Assembly (NCBI GenBank): GCA_949296775.1
Contig: CASFQA010000001.1
Coordinates: 124,001 to 188,000 of the forward strand
DNA length: 64,000 nucleotides
Source of the DNA: an uncultured bacterium
GTDB lineage: Bacteria > Bacillota_I > Bacilli_A > RFN20 > CAG-826
Direction: 5' to 3'
A program made the position numbers and the translations under genes. Of the stretch, positions 32,511 through 41,312 are shown piece by piece (position 1 is the first letter of the stretch; each line of letters begins with the position of its first letter). Below the pieces are notes generated by a model that saw only the letters and a list, made by a program, of their open reading frames with translations, did no database searches and had not been told where the DNA came from.

Positions 32511-33673
32511 TTTTGCTGGACTCGGTTTGGGAGAACTTCCATAACCACTGCTTCGAGGACCCGGAACGGGCCTATTTCGCCCATGGCCGGCTGGAGATCG
32601 TCGGCAACCACACCGACCACAACCATGGCGTCTGCTTGGTAAGCGGGGTCGACATGGGGACGACCGCGGCGGTGCGAAAGCGCGACGACGGGGTCGTCAA
32701 CATCGTCTCCAAAGGCTACGCCCCGGCCGAATTCAGCCTTTCCGAAGGGCTCGCTGTCACCGAGCAAGACGGCCATTCGCCCTTGTCTTTGGCCAAAGGG
32801 GTGATGGCCAAGATGGCGGAGCTCGGCTATAAGGTAGGGGGGTTCGACGCCTATATGGAATCGGACATCTTCCATGGGGCCGGGGTCTCGAGCTCGGCCT
32901 GCTTTGAGTCGCTAGTCGCCGAAATCGTCATGGATGTGTATAACGATTCCCCGATGGACCCGTTGCTGATGGCGAAGATCAGCCAATACAGCGAAAACGT
33001 CTATTTCAAGAAGCCCTCGGGGCTGCTAGACCAGATCGGGGCCTGCTATGGCGGGCTCGTCTACGTCGATTTTCTTGATCCATCCGAGCCCGAGGTCGAG
33101 CCGCTCCCGTGGTCATTCCCCCTCCATCCCATCTTGCTCAATACCGGCGGCTCCCATGCGGGGCTGACCCCGCTTTACGCCGCCATCCCCTCCGACATGA
33201 AGTCGGTCGCCGCCTGCTTCGGGAAGGAGTTCCTCCGCGACCTCGCCCCCGAGGAGTTCTTTGCCCGAGTCGGCGAGCTGACCGGGGTAAGCGAGCTCGC
33301 TAAGCTCCGGGCCACCCATTATTTCGAGGAGAACAAGCGGGTCGAGCAGGCCCGAGTCGCCTTGAAGTCCAATCAGCTCGACTCCTTCTTAAACGCCCTT
33401 CAGGAATCGGGGCGTTCCAGCTCCTCGCTTCTGCAGAACACCATGGTCCCGGGCCGTTATTACGGCTCGCCGCAGGAAGCGATCGACCGCCTCCTCCCCT
33501 TCGTCGGGAAAGGGGCGATCCGGGTGATGGGCGGCGGGTTCGCCGGCTCGGTCATCGCCTTCCTTTTCCCCCGCGACGTCAAGATGTTCGTCGAGGCGGC
33601 GAAAGGCTATTACGGGGCCGCCTCTCTCCGCGATGTCAATATGGAGGAAGGCGGGCCGCGGCGGCTTCGCTAG
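32507..33673 (+). CDS. galK: Galactokinase
   Basis: A 388-residue GHMP kinase that phosphorylates galactose at C1. All three signatures are present: 'HGRLEIVGNHTDHNHG' (galactokinase signature), the ATP-binding 'FHGAGVSSSACFESL' and 'RVMGGGFAGSVIAF'. The start codon is GTG, overlapping the galT stop. The gene order galM-galT-galK with no galE in the window means the UDP-galactose epimerase must be elsewhere. Confidence 0.95.
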   Translation: MILLDSVWENFHNHCFEDPERAYFAHGRLEIVGNHTDHNHGVCLVSGVDMGTTAAVRKRDDGVVNIVSKGYAPAEFSLSEGLAVTEQDGHSPLSLAKGVMAKMAELGYKVGGFDAYMESDIFHGAGVSSSACFESLVAEIVMDVYNDSPMDPLLMAKISQYSENVYFKKPSGLLDQIGACYGGLVYVDFLDPSEPEVEPLPWSFPLHPILLNTGGSHAGLTPLYAAIPSDMKSVAACFGKEFLRDLAPEEFFARVGELTGVSELAKLRATHYFEENKRVEQARVALKSNQLDSFLNALQESGRSSSSLLQNTMVPGRYYGSPQEAIDRLLPFVGKGAIRVMGGGFAGSVIAFLFPRDVKMFVEAAKGYYGAASLRDVNMEEGGPRRLR

Positions 33674-33675
33674 TT

Positions 33676-34560
33676 ATGCTCCTCGGCGTCAGTTTCGGCA
33701 ATTTCCCATATGCGTTGGCGATCCTGTTCACCGCCGTGCTTTTTTACGCCTGCGTGGCCATCTGCCACCGGGCCGGCAAGGATTTCTCCTATAAGTTCAT
33801 CACCGTCATGGTCTGGGTCAACTTCGCCCTCCATTTCCTCAAGCAGCTCAACCCTTTCTACGCCGCCGAATGGCCGTTGTCCTTAGCCCGCAGCAGCGGC
33901 GAGAACCTCTGCGCCGTCTTAGTCATATTGACCCCCTTCCTTTGGCATTTCGGCAACGCCTACGTCAAGGATTATATGTATTACATGGGGATCGTCTCGA
34001 CCTTGGTGATCCTCCTTTACCCGACCTCGTTGGTCGATATCGACATCCGCGAGCTCGACGGCTTTTTGGAATATATCCGCTTCTACTCCTGCCACCTGCC
34101 ATTGCTCGTGGTCGCGGTGGTGATGGTCCGGGAAGGGTTCCATACCCTCGACTACCATCGGCTATGGGCCATCCCGATTATGTTCTGCTTCGTCCAGGCC
34201 CTCATCTTCCTCAACGGCTTGCTCTTGAACCTATGCCTCTACCATTACCCTTGGGATTATTTCTTCTCCGTCGAGGCCCCGGAATTCAATTCCTCCTTCA
34301 CCTTCGGGCCCGGCCATATGCTCGATCCCGTCCTCGGCTGGCTCTATCCTTACCTCCCGCCCTACCTAATGACTTATCGCTACCATGGCGAGATCCGCTT
34401 CACCCCGGTCATCTATCTTTTCCTGCCGATCTGCCTATTGACCGCCATCCTCGGCCCCTTGCTCGCCTATCCCTTCGAACGCCACCACATGAAAGCCGAC
34501 CGGGAGGCGATCAAGCAGAAAATCCGGATGGCCAAACAAAAATGGTTGCAACGTAGGTGA
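33676..34560 (+). CDS. YwaF-family (TIGR02206-like) membrane protein
   Basis: A 294-residue integral membrane protein with about seven helices and a basic C-terminus ('KQKIRMAKQKWLQRR'). 'MVWVNFALHFLKQLNPFY', 'NLCAVLVILTPFLWHFGN' and 'YPWDYFFSVEAPEF' fit the YwaF/TIGR02206 group of unknown function, known in Firmicutes and Mollicutes. It starts 2 bases after galK and is followed by malQ after 44 bases. The position in a sugar operon may hint at envelope glycolipid or sugar handling, but this is weak. Confidence 0.6.
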   Translation: MLLGVSFGNFPYALAILFTAVLFYACVAICHRAGKDFSYKFITVMVWVNFALHFLKQLNPFYAAEWPLSLARSSGENLCAVLVILTPFLWHFGNAYVKDYMYYMGIVSTLVILLYPTSLVDIDIRELDGFLEYIRFYSCHLPLLVVAVVMVREGFHTLDYHRLWAIPIMFCFVQALIFLNGLLLNLCLYHYPWDYFFSVEAPEFNSSFTFGPGHMLDPVLGWLYPYLPPYLMTYRYHGEIRFTPVIYLFLPICLLTAILGPLLAYPFERHHMKADREAIKQKIRMAKQKWLQRR

Positions 34561-34604
34561 TGCCTACTTTTAAATAAAGCAAAACAAAGAAAGGACGCAA
34601 CGAA

Positions 34605-36080
34605 ATGGAAAACAAACGGAAAGCCGGGCTCTTGGTCCCGGTCGCCTCTTTGCCCGGCGGGCACGGGGTCGGGGACTTCGGGCAGGATTGCTACGACCTC
34701 ATCGATTCCTTAGCCGAAGGGGGCTTCAGCCTATGGCAGATCCTCCCCCTTAACCCGCTCGGCTACGGCCATTCCCCTTACCAGCCGTTCTCTAGCTTCG
34801 CCATGGACGAGCTCTACGTCGATTTGTTCGAGCTCAGCAAACGGGGCTTGCTGAAGCACCTCCCGAGCTTCGAAGACGGGATAAGAGGGAAGGTGAGCTA
34901 CGAGAAGAGCCGGGAATACAAACTCCCCTTATTGGAAAAAGCCTACGAAGCGGAGATGGAGCAGGATCCCCATTGCCTCGACCAGTTCGTCAAGGACAAC
35001 CCCTGGATCAAGGACTTCGCCGCCTTCATGATGTTCAAGCGGATCGATTCCCGTTCCTGGGATAACTGGGTGGCGGAAAACCGCGATTGGATCAAGAAAC
35101 GGACCCCGTTCCGCGGGGCGAAGAAGAAAGCCTACCTCTTTGAGGTGTGGCTGCAGATGACCCTCTACCGTCAATGGGGCGCGGTCCATGCTTACGCCAA
35201 TTCCAAAGGCATCAAGATCATCGGCGACATCCCTTTCTACGTCGGACACGATTCCTGCGACGTCTGGGCCAATCAGGACACCTTCCTCCTCGACCCGGAG
35301 ACCAACAAGCCGACTTTCATCGCCGGGGTACCGCCGGATTATTTCTCCGCCACCGGGCAACGCTGGGGCAACCCGATCTACGATTGGGATAAGCTTGCCG
35401 CCACCAAGTACTTCTTCATCATCAACCGGATCGCCCAAAACGCCAAAATATACGACATCATCCGGCTCGATCACTTCCGGGCCTTCGACACCTATTGGAA
35501 AATCCCCGCCTCCTGCCCGACCGCCATCGACGGGGAATGGATCGAGGCCCCGGGGTATGATCTGTTCGACGAATTGCTTCGCCAATACCCCGACATCGAC
35601 ATCATCGCCGAGGACCTCGGCGACCTCCGGCCCCAGGTTTTGACCCTCCGCGACCATTATTCCTTCCCGGGGATGATCGTCGTCGAGTTCACCTTCGATG
35701 ACGACGCCATCCTCCATGAGCCCGGCTATGACGCGACCAACGCCGTCTGCTACATCGGGACCCACGACAACGCGACCGCCCGGGGGTATTACCTGTCCTT
35801 GAGCGAGGAAAAGCAAGCGGAGTGGCGGAAAGCCCTCGATGAGCACGGATGCGAGGATAACGACGTGGTCGACGCCCTCATTTCCTATTGCCTCAATAAG
35901 CCGGCCAACGCCGCCATCCTCTGCGCCCAGGACCTCTTGGGCCTTGATGACCAAGCCCGGATGAACGTCCCCGGCATCGTCGATGACGTCAACTGGACCT
36001 GGCGGATGGATAGCTTGACCGAATTGAAGAAGCGGATCCTTTCCCTCAAAGGCAAAATCGCGGCGAGCCACCGCCTATGA
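34605..36080 (+). CDS. malQ: 4-alpha-glucanotransferase (amylomaltase)
   Basis: A 491-residue GH77 enzyme that transfers alpha-1,4-glucan segments between maltodextrins. GH77 landmarks: 'SLWQILPLNPLGYGHSPY', 'IKIIGDIPFYVGHDSCDVWA', the nucleophile region 'IIRLDHFRAFDTYWKI', the acid/base region 'IIAEDLGDLRPQV' and 'YIGTHDNATARGYY'. Length is normal. An AAAGGA ribosome binding site precedes the ATG, and it overlaps rimO by four bases. Confidence 0.94.
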   Translation: MENKRKAGLLVPVASLPGGHGVGDFGQDCYDLIDSLAEGGFSLWQILPLNPLGYGHSPYQPFSSFAMDELYVDLFELSKRGLLKHLPSFEDGIRGKVSYEKSREYKLPLLEKAYEAEMEQDPHCLDQFVKDNPWIKDFAAFMMFKRIDSRSWDNWVAENRDWIKKRTPFRGAKKKAYLFEVWLQMTLYRQWGAVHAYANSKGIKIIGDIPFYVGHDSCDVWANQDTFLLDPETNKPTFIAGVPPDYFSATGQRWGNPIYDWDKLAATKYFFIINRIAQNAKIYDIIRLDHFRAFDTYWKIPASCPTAIDGEWIEAPGYDLFDELLRQYPDIDIIAEDLGDLRPQVLTLRDHYSFPGMIVVEFTFDDDAILHEPGYDATNAVCYIGTHDNATARGYYLSLSEEKQAEWRKALDEHGCEDNDVVDALISYCLNKPANAAILCAQDLLGLDDQARMNVPGIVDDVNWTWRMDSLTELKKRILSLKGKIAASHRL

Positions 36081-37357
36081 ACCTTTATTGCGTCTCCTTA
36101 GGCTGCGCGAAAAACCGGATCGACACCGAGATGATGCTCGCCTGCTTCCCAGCAGGCACCAAAATCGTCGACCGGCCTGAGCGAGCCGACCTCATCCTGA
36201 TCAATACCTGCGCCTTCATCCTTCCTGCCAAGCAGGAATCGATCGACGCCATCCTCGAGCTCGCCGCCTATAAGGCCAAAATCGCGGTCGTCGGCTGCTT
36301 GGCCGAACGCTACTACGAAGAGGTGAAGGAGGCGATGCCGGAGATCGATTGCTTAGTCCCGATCAGGGATTACGCCCATTTAGCCGAATATCTATCCGAG
36401 TTGACGGGGGAAAAGGGGTTCAAGCCCCTTGACCCCCTCGACCGGGTATTGACCACCGCCCCCTTCGCCTCCTACCTACGCATCAGCGAGGGGTGCGATA
36501 ATTTCTGCTCCTTCTGCGCCATCCCCTATATTCGGGGCCGGTTCGTCTCTAGGCCATACGAGGAGATCATCGAGGAAGCGAGGAAGCTGCTTTCCCGCGG
36601 GGTGAAGGAGATTTCCCTCATCTCCCAGGACACCACGGTCTACGGCTCGGATTTCCCTTCCAAGAAGCCCGACATCGTCTCCTTGCTGAAAGAGCTCGAC
36701 CAACTGGGGTTCTATTCGATCCGCCTCCTTTACCTTTACCCCTCGGAAATAAGCGACGAGCTGATCGAGACCATCGCCTCCAGCCGATCCATCGCCCATT
36801 ATTTCGACGTCCCGGTCCAATGCGCCTCCGACCATCTGCTGAAATTGATGAACCGGCATGGCGAGGCTAAGCAAATGAGGGACCTATTCAAGAAGATCCG
36901 GGAAATCTGCCCCGACGCGGTGCTGCGGACCACCCTGATCTCCGGCTTCCCCGGGGAGACGGAGGAGGACCAAAGGCAGACCATCGAGTTCCTGCGGGAA
37001 GTCGGCTTCGACCATATGGGATGCTTCACCTATTCCCGGGAAGAGGGGACGGCGGCTTATTCCCTCCCCGATCAGCTCCCGGAGAAGCTAAAGAAAAAGC
37101 GGAAGGACGAATTGATGAAAGCCCAGGCCGCCATCGCCTACCGCCATAACCAAGAACGGATCGGAAAGACCTACGAAGGCTTGGTCATCGGGAAGCAGGG
37201 CGACCGATATCTGCTCCGTTGCGTCTATAACGCCCCTGACGAGATCGATGGCGCGGTGACCTTTTCCTCGACTAAAGCCCACGAGATGGGGGAGGTGGTC
37301 AAGGTCAAGATAACCTCGGCCGCCATCTACGACCTCGATGGGGTCGAGGTTGGGTAA
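36077..37357 (+). CDS. rimO: Ribosomal protein S12 methylthiotransferase
   Basis: A 426-residue radical-SAM enzyme. The N-terminal UPF0004 domain has 'SLGCAKNRIDTEMML', 'LINTCAFI' and 'AVVGCLAERYYEEV' (three cysteines for the auxiliary cluster). The radical-SAM cluster motif is 'CDNFCSFCAIPYIRGRF', and a TRAM domain forms the C-terminus. 'ISEGCDNFCSFCAIPYIRG' with 'SRPYEEI' points to RimO rather than MiaB. It methylthiolates S12 Asp near the decoding centre. It shares an operon with sugar genes, probably incidental. Confidence 0.88.
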   Translation: MNLYCVSLGCAKNRIDTEMMLACFPAGTKIVDRPERADLILINTCAFILPAKQESIDAILELAAYKAKIAVVGCLAERYYEEVKEAMPEIDCLVPIRDYAHLAEYLSELTGEKGFKPLDPLDRVLTTAPFASYLRISEGCDNFCSFCAIPYIRGRFVSRPYEEIIEEARKLLSRGVKEISLISQDTTVYGSDFPSKKPDIVSLLKELDQLGFYSIRLLYLYPSEISDELIETIASSRSIAHYFDVPVQCASDHLLKLMNRHGEAKQMRDLFKKIREICPDAVLRTTLISGFPGETEEDQRQTIEFLREVGFDHMGCFTYSREEGTAAYSLPDQLPEKLKKKRKDELMKAQAAIAYRHNQERIGKTYEGLVIGKQGDRYLLRCVYNAPDEIDGAVTFSSTKAHEMGEVVKVKITSAAIYDLDGVEVG

Positions 37358-37374
37358 AACCATTGTTAAATGGA

Positions 37375-37403
37375 TTGTCAATGCAAGGTTTGCTTGATAC
37401 GAT
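37375..37403 (+). promoter_or_regulatory. Promoter of the 214-residue lipoprotein gene
   Basis: TTGTCA (37375-37380), 17-base spacer, TACGAT (37398-37403); AGGAGAAG ribosome binding site follows before the ATG. Confidence 0.65.
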
Positions 37404-37426
37404 TTGATTATTCTTAGGAGAAGAAA

Positions 37427-38071
37427 ATGAAAAAGAAATCGTTGTTGTTATTGCTGCCGCTCGCCTCCTTGGCTTTCGGCTGCGCGTCTTATGGCTCGGA
37501 GATCACCGCTAGCGAGGCTAGCGAGCTTTTGACCGACATTAGCGCCCATACCCTCAATTGGAGCGAGATCACCAAGTTCACCATGAAGCTCAGCGGATCC
37601 TCCGAAGGCTTGGTCGCCGGCGACAAGGACAAGGGATTCATCTATAGCGAATCGGAAGAAGAGGGGAAATCCTATCTCTTCACCGCCGAGATCGATGGGG
37701 CGGAGAAGATCGTAATGACGAGCGGGGATACTTACGTCGTGACCGGCGACGCCGACGAATGGGACGCTGGCTTCGCCTCCACCGTCAACTCCAACCTCTC
37801 GACCTTCCACACCCTTGGCCTCACCGTCGCCGGCTTGGCTTTGCTAGCCGGCGCAGCCGACGAAGAGGCGGCGACCTTCTATTCCAAAGGCGATGGCTCG
37901 CTGACCGCCAAGATGATGGAAGATGGGGCCGAGGTCTTGGTGAGCTTCGACGATTACAAACTCGTCGAGTTCAGCGGGGAAGATCAAGAGGGGAACGACA
38001 TCGTCGTCTCAATCTCTTACGATAAATGCTCGGCCAAAGCCCCGAAATTAAGCGACTATAAGGCTGCTTAA
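37427..38071 (+). CDS. Lipoprotein of unknown function
   Basis: A 214-residue protein with a clear lipoprotein signal peptide ('LLLLPLASLAFGCASYG', lipobox A-F-G-C). The mature part is acidic and looks like a beta-rich fold ('SGDTYVVTGDADEWDAG', 'YSKGDGSLTAKMMEDGAE'). Its own promoter, ribosome binding site and terminator make it a single-gene unit. It is unlike the tandem lipoproteins at 48-50 kb. No family recognised. Confidence 0.7.
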   Translation: MKKKSLLLLLPLASLAFGCASYGSEITASEASELLTDISAHTLNWSEITKFTMKLSGSSEGLVAGDKDKGFIYSESEEEGKSYLFTAEIDGAEKIVMTSGDTYVVTGDADEWDAGFASTVNSNLSTFHTLGLTVAGLALLAGAADEEAATFYSKGDGSLTAKMMEDGAEVLVSFDDYKLVEFSGEDQEGNDIVVSISYDKCSAKAPKLSDYKAA

Positions 38072-38090
38072 ATATCTTCTTACATATCAT

Positions 38091-38117
38091 AAGGCTCTCG
38101 TGATGAGGGCCTTTTTC
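38091..38117 (+). terminator. Intrinsic terminator after the lipoprotein gene
   Basis: AAGGCTCTC/GAGGGCCTT stem with five-base loop, followed by TTTCTTT. The AT-rich ~200 bases after it hold no gene that I can see. Confidence 0.75.
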
Positions 38118-38326
38118 TTTGCTGCTTATCTTCTTTATCATTCGTTTATATCGCCCATTTGCCTGTTTTAAGAAGATATCAGCGACAACATCGATATAGC
38201 AAAATATTTAATAGTAAATTATCCGACCTACCATAATAAGTAATCTACATACATACTAAGCAACATATTAATGTTATTACGGGGCATGGCTCCGCATTCT
38301 TTTTTAGCATGCATGGGGGGAAAGGG

Positions 38327-38354
38327 TTGAGGGATCGCGATCCGCGCCTATAAT
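38327..38354 (+). promoter_or_regulatory. Promoter of the flavodoxin gene
   Basis: TTGAGG (38327-38332), 16-base spacer containing the palindrome GATCGCGATC, then TATAAT (38349-38354); a GGGAGAGAAGGA ribosome binding site follows. Confidence 0.7.
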
Positions 38355-38376
38355 CGAGCGGAAGGGAGAGAAGGAA

Positions 38377-38838
38377 ATGAAAACCCTAATCTGTTATTTC
38401 TCGGCCTCGGGCGAGACGAAGAAAGCGGCCGAAAAGCTATCGGCCTTACTCCTTGGCGACCTCTATGAAATCGCCGCGGTCCCGGCTTATAGCGAGGCCG
38501 ACCTCAATTGGCGCGACCCCCAATCCCGGTCAAGCGTCCTGATGGCTGACGAATTCGCCCGCCCCGCGATAAGGAAGGATTATCCGCGTCTTGCCGATTA
38601 CGACCGCCTCCTCATCGGCTTCCCCATTTGGTGGGGCGTCGAGCCGCGGGAGGTCGATACCTTCCTCGACGAGGTTAAGCCGAGCCTCCCCCTCTATATT
38701 TTCGCCACCTCCGGCGGTTCGCCGATCAAGGGGGCGATGTCGCATTTAAAGACCCTTTATCCTTCGCTAGATATTAAAGGGGGCAAGCTGCTCAATTTCG
38801 GCGTCAACGAAAAGACGTTGGAAGGATGGATCGCATGA
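38377..38838 (+). CDS. Flavodoxin family protein
   Basis: A 153-residue flavodoxin (Flavodoxin_4 type). The FMN phosphate-binding loop is 'YFSASGETKKAAEKL'; the isoalloxazine regions are 'GFPIWWGVEPREVDTFL' and 'FATSGGSPIKGAMSHL'. It is probably a small NAD(P)H-dependent FMN reductase or electron carrier. It overlaps by four bases the start of a decayed CMD-cupin gene, a common partner of flavodoxins in redox-stress loci, so the pair was once an operon. Confidence 0.82.
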   Translation: MKTLICYFSASGETKKAAEKLSALLLGDLYEIAAVPAYSEADLNWRDPQSRSSVLMADEFARPAIRKDYPRLADYDRLLIGFPIWWGVEPREVDTFLDEVKPSLPLYIFATSGGSPIKGAMSHLKTLYPSLDIKGGKLLNFGVNEKTLEGWIA

Positions 38839-39561
38839 AGCAAGGCGCCGGAAGGAAAGCCCTTGCTGATTTAGCCCCGAAATTCGCTTAGCTCAATGAC
38901 GACGTCTTATTCGGCGAGGTGTGGTCTAGGGTCGATAAGCTGGACTTGAAGACCCGTTGCATCGTCACCCTCGTCTGCTTGCTTGCTAAAGGGATAACCG
39001 ACAATTCGCTCAAATACCATATCGATAACGCCAAAAGGCATGGGGGGTGAGCAAAGTCGAGATGGTTGAGATCATCACCCATGCCGCCTTCTACCTCGGC
39101 TGGCCCAACGCCTGGGCCGTCTTCCCGCTGGTCCGGGCAGCCTATGCCGAGGATAAGGCCGGCTTCGAGCCGATGTTCGGCTTAGGGGAGCCAAATGAGG
39201 AGTTCGCCCAGCATTTCGACGGGCCAAGCTACCTGAACCGCTTAATGAAGGCGGAATCAGGATCGATAACGTCACCTTCTCTCCGGGCTGCCGTAACCAC
39301 TGGCACGTCCATCGCGCCGAGCAAGGCGGGGGACAGATCCTTTTGATCGCCGACGGGGAGGGCTATTGCCAGGAATGGGGCCAGCCGGCTAGGAAATTAC
39401 ATCCCGGCGACGTCGTCTGCATCGCCCCGATGATCAAGCATTGGCATGGAGCAAGCAAGGATGAATGGTTCGCCCATCTTTCCCTTTAAGTCGATGGCTT
39501 AAATTGCCATACCGAGTGGCTCGAGAGGGTAAACGAAGAGGATTATCAAGCGCTGAAATAG
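38835..39561 (+). pseudogene. Decayed carboxymuconolactone decarboxylase-cupin fusion gene
   Basis: Stitching frames gives a complete fusion: 'LNDDVLFGEVWSRVDKLD' and 'TRCIVTLVCLLAKGITDNS' (CMD repeat), 'VEMVEIITHAAFYLGWPNA' (second CMD-like half), then a cupin, 'GCRNHWHVHRAEQGGGQIL' and 'LHPGDVVCIAPMIKHWHGA'. Lesions: an in-frame TAG after codon 18, a frameshift in the run of six G near 39045, a second frameshift near 39255, and a TAA near 39490 before the last ~23 codons. At least four separate lesions make a real pseudogene likelier than sequencing error. A terminator follows. Confidence 0.85.
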
Positions 39562-39563
39562 GG

Positions 39564-39590
39564 AAAGCCGGCTTCTTAGGCGGCTTTTAA
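39564..39590 (+). terminator. Intrinsic terminator after the CMD-cupin pseudogene
   Basis: AAAGCCG/CGGCTTT seven-pair stem followed by a short T-run; ends the flavodoxin-CMD unit. Confidence 0.6.
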
Positions 39591-39618
39591 CTATAAAACT
39601 ATATTTTTGGCAGAGTTC

Positions 39619-39681
39619 ACTTCTATACAACTTCTATGGCTACTTCTAACCAACTTCTAACGACATTAGAAGTAACTTCTA
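39619..39681 (+). repeat. ACTTCTA array in helical phase
   Basis: ACTTCTA begins at 39619, 39630, 39642, 39653 and 39675: steps of 11, 12, 11 and 22 bases. The missing fourth phase holds an inverted copy (TAGAAGT, 39667-39673). The array lies between two converging terminators, so it is not in front of any gene. Such phasing fits cooperative protein binding on one face of the helix. Function unknown. Confidence 0.65.
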
Positions 39682-39698
39682 TCCTAAAGAAGGAAAGG

Positions 39699-39720
39699 AA
39701 AAAGCCCCTTTCGGAGCTTT
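39699..39720 (-). terminator. Intrinsic terminator of the adenylate-forming enzyme gene
   Basis: Minus strand AAGCTCC-GAAA-GGGGCTT followed by TTT; the stem begins within the stop codon. Confidence 0.75.
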
Positions 39721-41302
39721 ATTCTTCCTTTTTGAAGGCCGCGTCATCGACTTTCCCGACCGCGGTCCGAGGCAATTTCTCTATGAAGCGGATGGCCTTG
39801 GGCTTGTAGTAGATCGGCAAGCGCTTATCGATGCTTTCCCGAATCCGCCGCTCGATGGTTTGAAGCGAATCGGGGCAAGACCGATGCTTGACTAAGACCA
39901 GGCAGAGGACCTGGCCGAGCTTGGGGTCGGGGACGGCGTAGCAATAGGACTCATAAACCCCCTCATCCTCTAGGGAGAGCCTTTCAAGGTCGGCCGGGCA
40001 GACGATGACCCCGTTGACTTTGGCGATCCGCCGTAAACGGGCCCGGAAGTGGAGGTACCCCTCCTCATCGAGATAGCCCAAGTCCCTGGTTAAGACGTAT
40101 TTCTTTCCATCGATGGTTTTGAAGCTTTTTTCCGTCAGTTCGGGATCCTCGAAGTACCCGTTCATCAAAGTCGGCCCCGAGATCGCGACCTCCCCTTCTT
40201 GGTTCGGCCCTAAGGGAACGCCGGTCCGCAGATCGAGGATCAGCTCCTCTATCCCCCGTAATGGCTTCCCGACCGTCCCCCGTTTGGCGGAGAAATCGGA
40301 GTTGACGTTGGTGACGGTGACGGTCTCGGTCAATCCATAGCCTTCGTGGAGGCGGCACTTCGAACCGGATTTTTCCGCCAATTCGTCGAAACGGTCCAAT
40401 AGGGAATCGGACACCGAGTCGCCCCCGACGAAGGCGGCGACTAGGTTCTTGATGGCCTTCCCGGCGAATTTGGGGTTGTGGAGCAAAGCGTTGTATAAGG
40501 CCGGGACCCCGATGATGATGTTGGCCTGGTTCCTCCGCATCCTCTTTATCGCGGATTTGCTATGGAACTTAAGGTCGAGGACGGCGGTGCCGGCCACCTG
40601 AATGGGCAAGCAGACGCCCATGGCGAGCCCGAAGCCATGGAAAAGGGGGATGACGGTGTACATCTTCGCTTCCCGCCCGTCCTCGATATCGACGATCTCA
40701 TGCCCCCGGCTCGCGAGTTCGGCGATGGCGGCGCTGGCGAGCATGATGATCTTCGGCTCGCCATTGGTTCCGCCGGAATTGAGGTAGACCGAGGTCATGG
40801 CCGGGTCTTTGCCTGATTTCTTCGCCTCTTCTTCCTTTAAGCTGGTTAGGTAACGGGCTTTTTTGAGTTTGCCGGATTTCCAATGGGCCAATAGGCGCAT
40901 GGTCAAGTTGCCGACCGAGTAGGGGTTAACGGCCAAAACGGTGACCGAAGGGCAGGAGGCGGCGATCCGCTCGGCGTCGACGTTGAGGCAGATCAGGGCT
41001 TTGGCCTTGGCTTTGGAAAGGAAGGCGGAAAGCTGGTCGTCGGGGGTCAAAGGATGGATCAGATAGGCGATGGCCCCGAGGTAATCGAGGGCGTAGAGGA
41101 CGTAGACGGCGGAAACGCAGTTGGGCAGGTTCATGGCCACGACGTCGTTTTCCTTTATCCCCAGTCCGGCGAGGCGGTTGGCGGTGGCCCTGACTTGCTT
41201 TAGCAGCTCCTTGTATTTGATGGCGGCCCTTTCGAAGCGCAGCGCGACCCCGTTGGGGTTATAGGACGCGGAGGCGGCCAATTGGTCGAATATCTTTTCC
41301 AT
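39719..41302 (-). CDS. Class I adenylate-forming enzyme (acyl-CoA synthetase-like)
   Basis: A 527-residue ANL-superfamily enzyme that activates a carboxylic acid with ATP to an acyl-adenylate. Motifs: the P-loop 'VYLNSGGTNGEPKIIMLA', 'LHEGYGLTETVTVTN', 'RDLGYLDEEGYLHFRAR' and the catalytic Lys in 'LPRTAVGKVDDAAF'. The substrate is not evident; fatty or aryl acid are both possible. The next gene on the same strand, 10 bases upstream of its start, encodes a DUF1624-type membrane acyltransferase, so the pair may activate and transfer an acyl group to an envelope molecule (inference). Confidence 0.8.
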   Translation of the reverse strand: MEKIFDQLAASASYNPNGVALRFERAAIKYKELLKQVRATANRLAGLGIKENDVVAMNLPNCVSAVYVLYALDYLGAIAYLIHPLTPDDQLSAFLSKAKAKALICLNVDAERIAASCPSVTVLAVNPYSVGNLTMRLLAHWKSGKLKKARYLTSLKEEEAKKSGKDPAMTSVYLNSGGTNGEPKIIMLASAAIAELASRGHEIVDIEDGREAKMYTVIPLFHGFGLAMGVCLPIQVAGTAVLDLKFHSKSAIKRMRRNQANIIIGVPALYNALLHNPKFAGKAIKNLVAAFVGGDSVSDSLLDRFDELAEKSGSKCRLHEGYGLTETVTVTNVNSDFSAKRGTVGKPLRGIEELILDLRTGVPLGPNQEGEVAISGPTLMNGYFEDPELTEKSFKTIDGKKYVLTRDLGYLDEEGYLHFRARLRRIAKVNGVIVCPADLERLSLEDEGVYESYCYAVPDPKLGQVLCLVLVKHRSCPDSLQTIERRIRESIDKRLPIYYKPKAIRFIEKLPRTAVGKVDDAAFKKEE

Positions 41303-41312
41303 GATGATCTCC

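Noticed and set aside
34929-36071. Long minus-strand open frame opposite malQ (380 codons)
   Set aside because: Shadow of the GC-rich plus-strand gene; composition is repetitive Gly/Val/Asp, with no ribosome binding site and no recognisable domain. The same applies to 14421-15335 (+) and 31224-32207 (-).
39619-39681. CRISPR array (also the arrays at 1149, 2718 and 2815)
   Set aside because: Units are 7-8 bases with spacers of 4-13 bases and no cas genes are nearby; far too short for CRISPR repeats.
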